Positions 8,299 to 16,117 of a stretch of DNA of 32,855 bases are shown piece by piece. Numbering within the stretch: the first letter of the stretch is position 1; each line of letters opens with the position of its first letter. The DNA is taken from contig DBTA01000029.1 of assembly GCA_002306815.1 (NCBI GenBank), positions 3,217 to 36,071 on the forward strand, in the 5' to 3' direction. The position numbers were made by a program, and so were the translations under genes. The DNA is from Dehalococcoidia bacterium UBA1328 (GTDB taxonomy: Bacteria; Chloroflexota; Dehalococcoidia; Lucifugimonadales; Lucifugimonadaceae). The notes beneath the pieces are model-generated. The model made no database searches and had not been told where the DNA came from. It saw only the letters and a program-made list of their open reading frames with translations.

Positions 8299-8426
8299 TT
8301 GATTGACGACGATCGCACGGGAAGGGTTTGCTCCGTTCCTTAGAGTAAGGCACCAGTTCCCGGAAATGCTAACGCCTGAGCACCTGGCATATTTGCGATT
8401 ACCAATTCATCATCAGGAGTGAACAA

Positions 8427-9557
8427 TTGGCAGACAAACTTCGTGTTGGGGTAATCGGCAGCGGTGGTATGACCCAAAACCACTCGCTCGGGTATTTGAA
8501 CAGTGGGCAGTACGAAATCGTAGCGCCGGCTGATCTTAGCCAGGAAGTCATGAACGAGTACGACGAAGGCTTTTCAGAGTACGAGTACTACAAAGCTCAA
8601 CACTTCACCAATTTTCGAGAAATGCTAGCGGTGACCAAGCCTGAAGTAGTTTCAATCGGAGTCTGGCATAGCGGTCACGCTCCAATGACAATCGCCGCCG
8701 CCGCAGCCGGTGGTGTAAAAGCGATTCTGTGTGAGAAACCAATGGCCGATAGTCTCGGCGCCGCATCCGACATGCTGATGGTCTGTGAACGCAACGATGT
8801 AAAGCTGGTTATTGGTCATCAGCGTAGATTCTTGCCCGCGTACACCCTTGCCAAGCAAATGATCTAAGACGGTGAAATTGGTGATGTCCGCCTGATCACC
8901 AGCGTTGCAGGAGATGGTCTTCTCAACTACGCGTCCCACCAGACTGATATGTTCCGATATTTGCTGGGTGACGTTGAGTGCACATGGGCAATGAGGAACG
9001 TCGAGCGCGACACCGATCATTGGGAACGCTCTACGCAGATCGAAGATAAGGCGCTTGCAGTTTTTGGATTCGAGAATGATTCTCAGGCGATGATCGTTTC
9101 GGACCTGACCCCAGTGCGCTGGCAAGGAGCGCGTATTTACGGATCAGAAGGCATGATCGAAATGACCACCGACGATCTGTACTTGATGAATGCGAGCTCG
9201 AACGGGTGGGCGCATCACAAACCCGATGGTGAGTTCTTCAAGTACGGCGCAGAACGATTCGAGTGGGTCGAAGGCGGAGCAGGGCAGGCGCGTGAGCTAG
9301 CCGACTGGGTAACGGGTCGATCGGATTATCACCGAGGCAATGGTGAAAACGGTTACAAGGCGCTCGAAATGATCCACGCCGTCTACGAGTCCGCGCGTCT
9401 CCACGTCCAGGTTGAACTGCCAATGAAGACGATGGCGAATCCGCTCGACATCATGATCGAAGACGGTCATTTGCCGGTTCGATACCCGGGTCGACACGAC
9501 ATTCGTGCGAATCGACTACGCGGTGAAAACCTAACAGCAGATACCGAAAACAGCTAG
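8427..9557 (+). pseudogene. Gfo/Idh/MocA family oxidoreductase interrupted by one UAA codon
   Basis: The frame encodes a 376-position NAD(P)-dependent sugar or inositol dehydrogenase-type protein, split by TAA at 8865-8867 (codon 147). Before the stop: the Rossmann motif GSGGM (11-15), the CEKP motif with conserved Lys104, and GHQRRF (130-135). After it, in the same frame without indel, come DGEIGDVRLITSVAGDGLL and the C-terminal beta-sheet domain through to a normal end at 9557. Family members usually have Lys or a similar residue where the stop lies (KDGEIG), so one base change explains it. The start is a TTG at 8427 with AGGAG at 8416-8420. It ends 6 bases from the convergent VOC gene. It could be a recent pseudogene, an assembly error or a readthrough gene; separate 8427-8867 and 8949-9557 genes are unlikely. 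Confidence 0.85.
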
Positions 9558-9563
9558 AAGGCG

Positions 9564-9953
9564 TTAACTAGGCCACTGGATAAGTTCAACTCTGACGTTA
9601 TCCGGAGCTGACACCCAACAAAATCGTGTGCCGTCAGGCAGTATGTTCGGACCGTCTACGAGCGGTGCGCCGACTGCTGCCAGGCGTTCGAGTTCAGCGT
9701 CAATATCGTCGACATCGAAGCCAAAGTGCTCAAGACCAAGGTTGGGTCCCGAGTCGTTTTCCGGAAGTGTTTGGCCATCCAGTGGACCAGAAATGTTTAC
9801 CGGGACACCGTTCGCAGATCGACACTTAATGAATCGGTCTCCGGTGTAGCGCGTGGAATCGTCTACGATTTCAAATCCAAAGTTGTCGACCCACCATTTC
9901 GCTGCTGTTTCAGGATCGTTTGACTTCAGGTGGATGTGATTCAGGTTGTACAT
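9564..9953 (-). CDS. VOC family protein (glyoxalase/dioxygenase fold)
   Basis: This 129-residue protein has the paired beta-alpha-beta-beta-beta modules of the vicinal oxygen chelate superfamily. The N-terminus YNLNHIHLKS provides His8, the second module LEHFGFDVDDID provides His76, and the C-terminal RVELIQWP provides Glu123, the usual metal-ligand pattern. Members act as lyases, isomerases, epimerases or dioxygenases, and the sequence alone does not tell which. It is the last gene of the leftward block headed by the MFS transporter, 112 bases after the mannonate-dehydratase-like gene, so a role in the same sugar-acid or aromatic-acid pathway is possible. Confidence 0.88.
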   Translation of the reverse strand: MYNLNHIHLKSNDPETAAKWWVDNFGFEIVDDSTRYTGDRFIKCRSANGVPVNISGPLDGQTLPENDSGPNLGLEHFGFDVDDIDAELERLAAVGAPLVDGPNILPDGTRFCWVSAPDNVRVELIQWPS

Positions 9954-10065
9954 GATGGATTATTCTCGTAGTAGGTGTGGAACGCTTTAGACCATTTGTT
10001 TGATTGCCTGCTGTCACTTGCTCCGCGGATAGTACATCCGACTCGGACACACGACAACGGACGAG

Positions 10066-11085
10066 CTACACCGCTGCCATCGCCGCCTGGAGAGTCGCCC
10101 GAGCGTATCCCACTGTGTAGGCGAATCCGGTGTAACCAGCCCCAAAACCTTCCGTCGGAAACTCTTTATCATGATCCATCACCGGTGGATGCTCTGGGAA
10201 TACAAGCCGTGGATAACCTTGGCGAACTAGTTCTTTCATCACCGCGAGCATGTCGACTTCGCCTTCGTCGAGGAACACTTCGGTGTACTTTTCGTACGGT
10301 ATTTCGGTGATTACATTCCGCCAGTGAACATGGTTGATACGGTCAAGATCCCCGAAGTAACGCGCTACTTCAACCGGATCACCGCCCATTTCACGAGTCA
10401 CTCCACAGTCGAAGGTGATCCCGTTGGAGGTCGAATCGACGATATTTACCAGCTTCTTCCAACCCTCGATACTGCCCATGATTTGCTCAGAGCCGCGGCT
10501 AATCGGCGCTGGCGGGTCGTTAGGGTGTAGTGCCATTCTCACCCCGGTTTCTTCTGCTACCGGAATCACCGCATTGAGAAAATAGGTGATGTTGTCCCAC
10601 ATTGCGTCCGCGGTGTGAGCACCTTCTTCTGAGAGTGGCGGAAGATCCTTGATTTTCTCGTAGTCGAAAGCGTGATATTCCGAACCGCCACGACCTTCTA
10701 CATAGAAATAGCCTTCGGTGATTCGATGGGCATACCAGTTGTATTCGACTACGGGGATTTCGAGCCGGCCAGCGACGCGAATAGATTCAATGACCTTTTC
10801 GATTTCTTCGTCACGACCCGGCCGACCATAAATCGCATTCGGGAATCCCGTGATCATCTTGATATCCATCTTGATCCCATGGCGCTCAAGAGCCTTAATA
10901 TCTGCTCCCAGTCCCTCTTCTGTCCATGCAAGTTGATGTTCTCGTCCGAAGTTGGAGTTTGAGCTGCCGGCACCGCCGCTTGAGTGGATATTAGTTATGC
11001 CGAGTTGGCGTACACGTCGCAAGGTTGCATCGCTGTAGTCAGCGACGGATATGCAAAGCTTCGGCCCTTTTGGTGTGTCAGTCAT
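10066..11085 (-). CDS. Mannonate dehydratase-like TIM-barrel protein (UxuA family)
   Basis: This 339-residue protein resembles UxuA D-mannonate dehydratase, which converts D-mannonate to 2-keto-3-deoxygluconate in glucuronate breakdown, and more broadly the xylose-isomerase-like TIM barrels. The clearest signature is MALHPNDPP (184-192), matching the family's M-x-x-HP-x-DPP block. It is followed by a FDCGVTREMGGDP segment (about 225-237) that supplies a metal-binding Cys, and a HVHWRNV strand (about 257-263). It is slightly shorter than E. coli UxuA (about 390), so it may be a subfamily with another aldonate substrate. It lies 44 bases downstream of the ceramidase-like gene. Fold and family are strong; the exact substrate is inferred. 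Confidence 0.82.
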   Translation of the reverse strand: MTDTPKGPKLCISVADYSDATLRRVRQLGITNIHSSGGAGSSNSNFGREHQLAWTEEGLGADIKALERHGIKMDIKMITGFPNAIYGRPGRDEEIEKVIESIRVAGRLEIPVVEYNWYAHRITEGYFYVEGRGGSEYHAFDYEKIKDLPPLSEEGAHTADAMWDNITYFLNAVIPVAEETGVRMALHPNDPPAPISRGSEQIMGSIEGWKKLVNIVDSTSNGITFDCGVTREMGGDPVEVARYFGDLDRINHVHWRNVITEIPYEKYTEVFLDEGEVDMLAVMKELVRQGYPRLVFPEHPPVMDHDKEFPTEGFGAGYTGFAYTVGYARATLQAAMAAV

Positions 11086-11129
11086 CGGAATTTTCCTGGA
11101 TCAATATTGTTGAGGCACTTTCGGGCGTG

Positions 11130-12533
11130 TTATTTCCAGAGTTGGTTGATGGCTTCGAGACAGTCTTCGATCATCTGTTCGGCTGCTCCGGCTTCAAACG
11201 GCGCCGTCGGTCCCACCTCGTAGCCACCTTCAGGATAGGCATACGCCATTGGCAGATAGCCGTAGTAACCGTTGGCGTAGCCTGAGAACAACGTCCAATC
11301 AGCAGGTGAGCGTTCTTTAACCGCTGTACCGATTTCGGCGAACGGCTCGACAGGAATGGCGACCAACGCTGTGTTGCCAATACGAATAACCTGAATCGGG
11401 ATTTCCTGTTTGTTGCCGCCTCTGCCGAACGTTTGAGTGTGTCGAAGTAAAAGCGTTTCTCGCTTGGCAGGGAACGCTGCCTGCTTGATTTCGTCGATCG
11501 AACCGCCACTGTTGCGAACGCTCTCTAAATTCACTTTGATTCGGTCGAAGTTCGCCTGAACTTCTGACTCGGGCGGCATCTCTTTTATAGATAGAGGCGA
11601 ACCCGACTCGATAATCCCGAGATTGTCATCAGATTCACCAGCCTGGTCGAATGAGTAGATTCCGAGATCGGCACCTGACTGCAGGATTTGCTCGAGCTTT
11701 TCCTCGCGGGGAACCGGGTCAATATCAAGCCGAATACGGGCAGCTTCGATTCCTAGCTGTTTACCGAGTTTCTTATAGACGGATGTGTCACCCGTGAAAC
11801 CGTCGATTGGTCCCTGATTCCCGGCCGCACCTTGTAAAAACAGGCATGTGCCCCCAACGATGTTTTCGACTGTTTCACGCATTGGTCCCGGATAGTCCGG
11901 TGTGATCAACTTATTTTCTGGCCCCATGATGGTTGGATGGCAGGCGTAGTTAACAAGAGTCGCAACCGGGTTGCCGTCAAGGTCGTCTATAGCCGTTACA
12001 AGCACTTCGTGGTCGACGAATCCTGATGGGTTGCGCCCGGTGAAAACTTGGCCGTCATGACTGACAGGTCGGCGATTAATGTTGATCTCACATTGACCCG
12101 AACCGGAATCTGATCGCACCGGGACTATATTTGAAATCGCCTTTTCAACTGCTTTTGCGGAAGCCGGAGCCATCGACTCGAACCACGGCTCGACCATTTC
12201 CGATCCTTGCACGATCCAGGAAAGCCCTTCGATTGGTCCGGAGTGAGTATGGGTGTAAGAAACCCGTTGATTCACCGATGGAATCCCGGTCGCTTCTGTT
12301 ACCGCTCCTCGAATTCTCTCGTCGTACTCTTTCGTGAGCATGCACGTATCGATATCGAGGATGGCGATGCGGTTTGTTGGATCGTCGTTGCCGTCGTTGG
12401 AGATCACCAGCGCTGTGATAGTCAACGGCATATCTATGCCTTCAGCACCTTCGTGCGATTGTGCACCCCAGCCAGCATGTGCGATGCCAATCGGTGGGGT
12501 GATATCGACTCGGGCAGTTCCAGCGGAAAGCAT
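11130..12533 (-). CDS. Neutral/alkaline ceramidase-like N-terminal domain protein
   Basis: The 467 residues match the N-terminal metal-dependent amidase domain of neutral ceramidases, including AGTARVDITPPIG at the N-terminus, SYTHTHSGP (92-100, with candidate zinc ligands His95 and His97), NYACHPTIMG (195-204, His199) and FLQGAAGNQGP. True secreted ceramidases are near 650-700 residues with a signal peptide and a C-terminal immunoglobulin-like domain. This one has neither, so it is probably a cytoplasmic relative hydrolysing an amide or other bond in a different substrate. It lies between a ThDP enzyme and a mannonate-dehydratase-like enzyme on the same strand, a context suggesting a catabolic role. 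The fold assignment is good; the reaction is unknown. Confidence 0.85.
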   Translation of the reverse strand: MLSAGTARVDITPPIGIAHAGWGAQSHEGAEGIDMPLTITALVISNDGNDDPTNRIAILDIDTCMLTKEYDERIRGAVTEATGIPSVNQRVSYTHTHSGPIEGLSWIVQGSEMVEPWFESMAPASAKAVEKAISNIVPVRSDSGSGQCEININRRPVSHDGQVFTGRNPSGFVDHEVLVTAIDDLDGNPVATLVNYACHPTIMGPENKLITPDYPGPMRETVENIVGGTCLFLQGAAGNQGPIDGFTGDTSVYKKLGKQLGIEAARIRLDIDPVPREEKLEQILQSGADLGIYSFDQAGESDDNLGIIESGSPLSIKEMPPESEVQANFDRIKVNLESVRNSGGSIDEIKQAAFPAKRETLLLRHTQTFGRGGNKQEIPIQVIRIGNTALVAIPVEPFAEIGTAVKERSPADWTLFSGYANGYYGYLPMAYAYPEGGYEVGPTAPFEAGAAEQMIEDCLEAINQLWK

Positions 12534-12662
12534 CAGATTCTCCGTTCGTAATCGAATCTTTCTGGTTCGAAAGTAAATCGACCCGAGACCGTCGTCCGCA
12601 GGTTCAATTAGCGGATCGCTGGCCCGGGTCGTTAGTGAGTCAGTTCTGGTGGCGGGAGTTTA

Positions 12663-14348
12663 CTAGTCCCAGGCTGGAGGTGCGATGCTTTGGATGTGGG
12701 TTTTGACATCAATCACCGCTGGCTTGCCTGAGTTCAATGCCTGATCCAGAGCGCCTTCGAAATCTCCCGGTTTCGTCACGGTGATTCCGAAACCACCCAT
12801 TTGCTCTGCCATTGGTGCAAAGTCGGTCGGAGTGAGTTTCCAGAGTTCGTCTGATCCCGGCAGGTCACCACCGTAGTTGCGGACGTTCAAGCTACGTTCC
12901 TGGTTGAGAGACGAGTTGTTGTTGACCACCGTAACGGTATTCAAACCATAACGAACTGCGGTGTCCAGTTCCATATAGTGGTACCACATTGCTCCGTCAC
13001 CGGCGAAGGTGATGATCGGGCGATCTGGAGCGGCGGCTTTCGCACCAATCGCTGCAGGGAATGCCCAGCCAAGAGAACCGGCACAACGGATGAACGACTG
13101 GTCAGGGCTCTTGAAATCGATCATTGTTCCGGTCCAGATTCCGGAGTGACCAGTGTCAGAAACGAGGATCGAATCGCTGGGTAGGTGGGCGGTTAACTCT
13201 TTCGACAAACGCTCGGTACGCATCGGCATATCATCGGAGTTCCAGAGCCCGTCGACGCTCTCCTTCCAGTCATATACGAATTTCTGTGTCTTCGCTATCC
13301 ATGCGGCTCGAGCGGACGGATCACTCGCTGAACCAACCTCTCCGCTGGCATCTAGCATTTTCTGCAATCCTGCCTGGATGTCGGACTGAAGCCCAACTTC
13401 GATCGGGAAAGATCGACCGAGTTCAGAAGCCTCGATATCCATTTGTACGATTCGAGTTCTAGCGCGCGGAAGCTTCCAGTCGTTAGTTACCTGACCGCCC
13501 GTGTGGCTTCCAATGAAGAACACCAGATCGGCTTCTGCGAGTGTTTGGTTGGCGCACGCTCGAGAATATGAGCCAGGGACACCTACTGCAAGCGGGTGAT
13601 CGGAAGGGAACATTTCCTTAGCGTTGAGGGAAGTGGCCACCGGAATATCGAGTCGCTCAGCGAGTTCGATTAGCTGTTTACGCGCGTTAGAAGTCTTTAC
13701 GCCACCGCCTGCAACGATAACTGGCTTTGCAGCACTTGCCAATGCACTGAGCGCGGCGTTCACCGAACCAGGGTCTGGCTCCGGTCGGAACGGAGGGAGA
13801 TTAGCGAACTGTACCTCGATAATTACTTCCAAATCCGCCGAGTTCTTGGTGATGTCACCACCTGCGAGTCCAGCTAAATCGAGGTGAGTAGGGCCGGGAG
13901 TTCCAGTAGTTGCTTCTCGAATTGCCTGACGTAAGAACATGGGAAGCTGATCAGTGCTGTCGACACGTGCGCTGTACTTGGTGTTGGCAGAGAAAGGTGC
14001 GTTGTGATCGACTTCTTGGTAGGCGTGCCGATCTTGTCCCGATTGCGCAACACGCCCTGTGAGAGCGACCACAGGAGAACTAGCAAGATAAGCGTCCTGC
14101 AAACCGGCGGCGAGGTTAGTTGCGCCCACTGACTGCGCACCACAAAATGCCACGGAATTTTTCACGCGAGCATAACCATCAGCCATATAAGCGGCTGGTT
14201 TCTCGCTATGGGCCATCACTCTGGTGATCCCTAGTCGTTCCATGTGCACCATCGAATCATCGACGATCACTGGCATAAAGAAGAAGTGTGAAACTCCGTA
14301 ACCGTGCAAGGTTTCAGCCAGAAACTGGCCACCTGTCATTTCGGGCAT
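12663..14348 (-). CDS. ThDP-dependent enzyme of the acetolactate synthase-like family
   Basis: This 561-residue protein has the three-domain layout of acetolactate synthase, oxalyl-CoA decarboxylase and related enzymes. The N-terminal pyrimidine domain carries the activating Glu49 in AHSEKPAAYMADGYAR. A central domain spans about 190-340. The C-terminal domain has the ThDP/magnesium motif GDGAMW (450-455) with NNN at 476-478. It lacks features I would need to name a substrate, and biosynthetic IlvB is less likely because no IlvN-like regulatory subunit is present. The MFS gene upstream resembles the oxalate/formate antiporter branch, so a small 2-oxo or dicarboxylic acid substrate is a reasonable guess. 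It lies between the MFS and ceramidase-like genes in the leftward block. Confidence 0.9.
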   Translation of the reverse strand: MPEMTGGQFLAETLHGYGVSHFFFMPVIVDDSMVHMERLGITRVMAHSEKPAAYMADGYARVKNSVAFCGAQSVGATNLAAGLQDAYLASSPVVALTGRVAQSGQDRHAYQEVDHNAPFSANTKYSARVDSTDQLPMFLRQAIREATTGTPGPTHLDLAGLAGGDITKNSADLEVIIEVQFANLPPFRPEPDPGSVNAALSALASAAKPVIVAGGGVKTSNARKQLIELAERLDIPVATSLNAKEMFPSDHPLAVGVPGSYSRACANQTLAEADLVFFIGSHTGGQVTNDWKLPRARTRIVQMDIEASELGRSFPIEVGLQSDIQAGLQKMLDASGEVGSASDPSARAAWIAKTQKFVYDWKESVDGLWNSDDMPMRTERLSKELTAHLPSDSILVSDTGHSGIWTGTMIDFKSPDQSFIRCAGSLGWAFPAAIGAKAAAPDRPIITFAGDGAMWYHYMELDTAVRYGLNTVTVVNNNSSLNQERSLNVRNYGGDLPGSDELWKLTPTDFAPMAEQMGGFGITVTKPGDFEGALDQALNSGKPAVIDVKTHIQSIAPPAWD

Positions 14349-14490
14349 TTTGCTTTCCGCTTTCGAAATCTAGTGCGTAAAAGATTTTCGAGAACTGTAC
14401 ATCAGCAACACCGGTTGGAGGAGTTAAAGCGGGGTGACCTATGTCGCTGATCGACCAGAAAGACCTGTTGGGTGATTCATTCGTTCGACG

Positions 14491-15798
14491 TTAGCCCGTC
14501 CGTTGCGGTAGACCTGGGCTCCCCGCTAGGAGCGCAGCGACTGCGCATAGAGGTGGAAGAATCATGTACCCGATCAAACCCGTCGTGTACGAGCCGGTCA
14601 GGTCGATCGACAGTGCGAGCGGCAGTGGTCCAAGTGCGGCGGCGGACATTATTCCGAAGTTGGAGTACCCGCGAATGCTGCCGAGGTGCTTACGCCCGAA
14701 ATAACTTGGCCAAACAACCTGGTTTATGTTTATGAGGAATCCTTGGTTGGTACCGAGCACCACCCCGTAGGCATAGGCAAGCCACAACTCGTTAGTCTGC
14801 AAAAGCATGATCATCGATATGACGAGTCCTATTTGACCAGCAGCCAGGAGGTATCGGACGGCAACACGACTCGCCAGATATCCCGAAATGAACTGTCCAG
14901 CAATTGCAGCAGGCGCCATGATCCCGAATACACCAGCAGCTGCAGCTACGGAGAGGTCTTTGGAAGTCATGATCGAAACTTGCTGGAATGCAACACCGCT
15001 ACCGACGAGCGACTGCGCTGAGCCAGCAAAGATTAGCAACCAGAGTTTTCGAGAGTGAGTAGCTTGTTTCACCGTCCACGAAAACTCGACTGGTCGGGAT
15101 TTCGATGTTGACGAATCCGGACCAGTAGTTGCGTCTGGTTCACCAGGAGAGTTGCCATCCGGGAATAGCCCGATCGATTCCGGACTTGTCCTAATGAATA
15201 TGACCGCGGGCGCGAGAAGAAGCACCCAGCCGGTGATCGCTATTGTCACCCAGGCGCTACGCCAGCCGAACTCTTCGATTAGTGTCGCTCCGTAGAAAGG
15301 ATAAATACTGCTGGCTAGCGCTCCACCAAGTGCCATCAACGCCAGAGCGATTGGTCGTTTGCGGACGAACCACACTGAAACCATCGTGGCGGGGATTAAG
15401 CTGAGCGCACCTTGCCCCATCGTTCGCATGATGGCGAACCCGACAAACAATTGCCACGGCGCGCTTACTTGGGACAACCAGATAGCCCCAAGCCCGAGGA
15501 ATAAACCGGCGAACACCATCATCCGGCGGGGACCGTATTTGTCGAGACTTCGACCAACGAAAATAATTGAACCTGCAGCGGTCAATGAACCGAACAGGTA
15601 CAGCGTGGACACTGAAGTCGAAGACATGTTCAGGTCAGAGATAAATGAATTCTGGAATACCGAGAACGTGTAGCTCTGACCTGGCGCCGAAGCAAAATTG
15701 CCAAGCGCAGCGACGATCAGGATAACCCAACCGTAATAAAAAGGCGTACGCGCTACACGCGGGAGAGGTTTGGTGGAGGCGTCGGTACCGGTCGTCAC
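14491..15798 (-). CDS. MFS transporter (oxalate/formate antiporter or monocarboxylate-like)
   Basis: The 435-residue protein has a polar N-terminal tail, then about 12 hydrophobic segments beginning with FYYGWVILIVAALGNF. The MFS loop motif between helices 2 and 3 is visible as GRSLDKYGPRRMM. A long polar loop rich in Ser, Asp and Thr (about 215-240) divides the two six-helix halves. The pattern (YGWVIL start, YTFSVFQNSF) resembles the oxalate/formate antiporter and monocarboxylate transporter branch. It heads a five-gene leftward block, so it probably imports the acid processed by the enzymes below. Substrate not determined. Confidence 0.88.
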   Translation of the reverse strand: MTTGTDASTKPLPRVARTPFYYGWVILIVAALGNFASAPGQSYTFSVFQNSFISDLNMSSTSVSTLYLFGSLTAAGSIIFVGRSLDKYGPRRMMVFAGLFLGLGAIWLSQVSAPWQLFVGFAIMRTMGQGALSLIPATMVSVWFVRKRPIALALMALGGALASSIYPFYGATLIEEFGWRSAWVTIAITGWVLLLAPAVIFIRTSPESIGLFPDGNSPGEPDATTGPDSSTSKSRPVEFSWTVKQATHSRKLWLLIFAGSAQSLVGSGVAFQQVSIMTSKDLSVAAAAGVFGIMAPAAIAGQFISGYLASRVAVRYLLAAGQIGLVISMIMLLQTNELWLAYAYGVVLGTNQGFLININQVVWPSYFGRKHLGSIRGYSNFGIMSAAALGPLPLALSIDLTGSYTTGLIGYMILPPLCAVAALLAGSPGLPQRTG

Positions 15799-16117
15799 GA
15801 AGATCGATTGTATCTAGCGGTTGTTATCGGACGCGAGCGAGTTTACGAGCAAGATTGGAAGTTTCTTATCACCAAACTGGAAAAATACCCTTTAATTGGC
15901 ATACCGAATGATGGGGAGCGAATAAAATGTTATCGGTTGATTTATGAATCAAAAGTATTCGCTAACCGGTACTAACTCGGGAACACCTCTTCTTAACGTT
16001 TATGTTTAGTTGGAAGACTCGATAATTATTCACTCAGGGTTCAAAGTGAATTTTCGGAAATATCTTTAGTACATCATTTCTGGTAAGTAGCTGACGGAAA
16101 ATGCAGCGGGGTCAACA
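15799..16117. promoter_or_regulatory. Divergent intergenic region, MFS / MMPL
   Basis: These 319 bases are A+T richer than the flanking genes and separate two divergent transcripts, so both promoters should lie here. I found no convincing consensus promoter, operator palindrome, small RNA or ORF. Confidence 0.4.
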
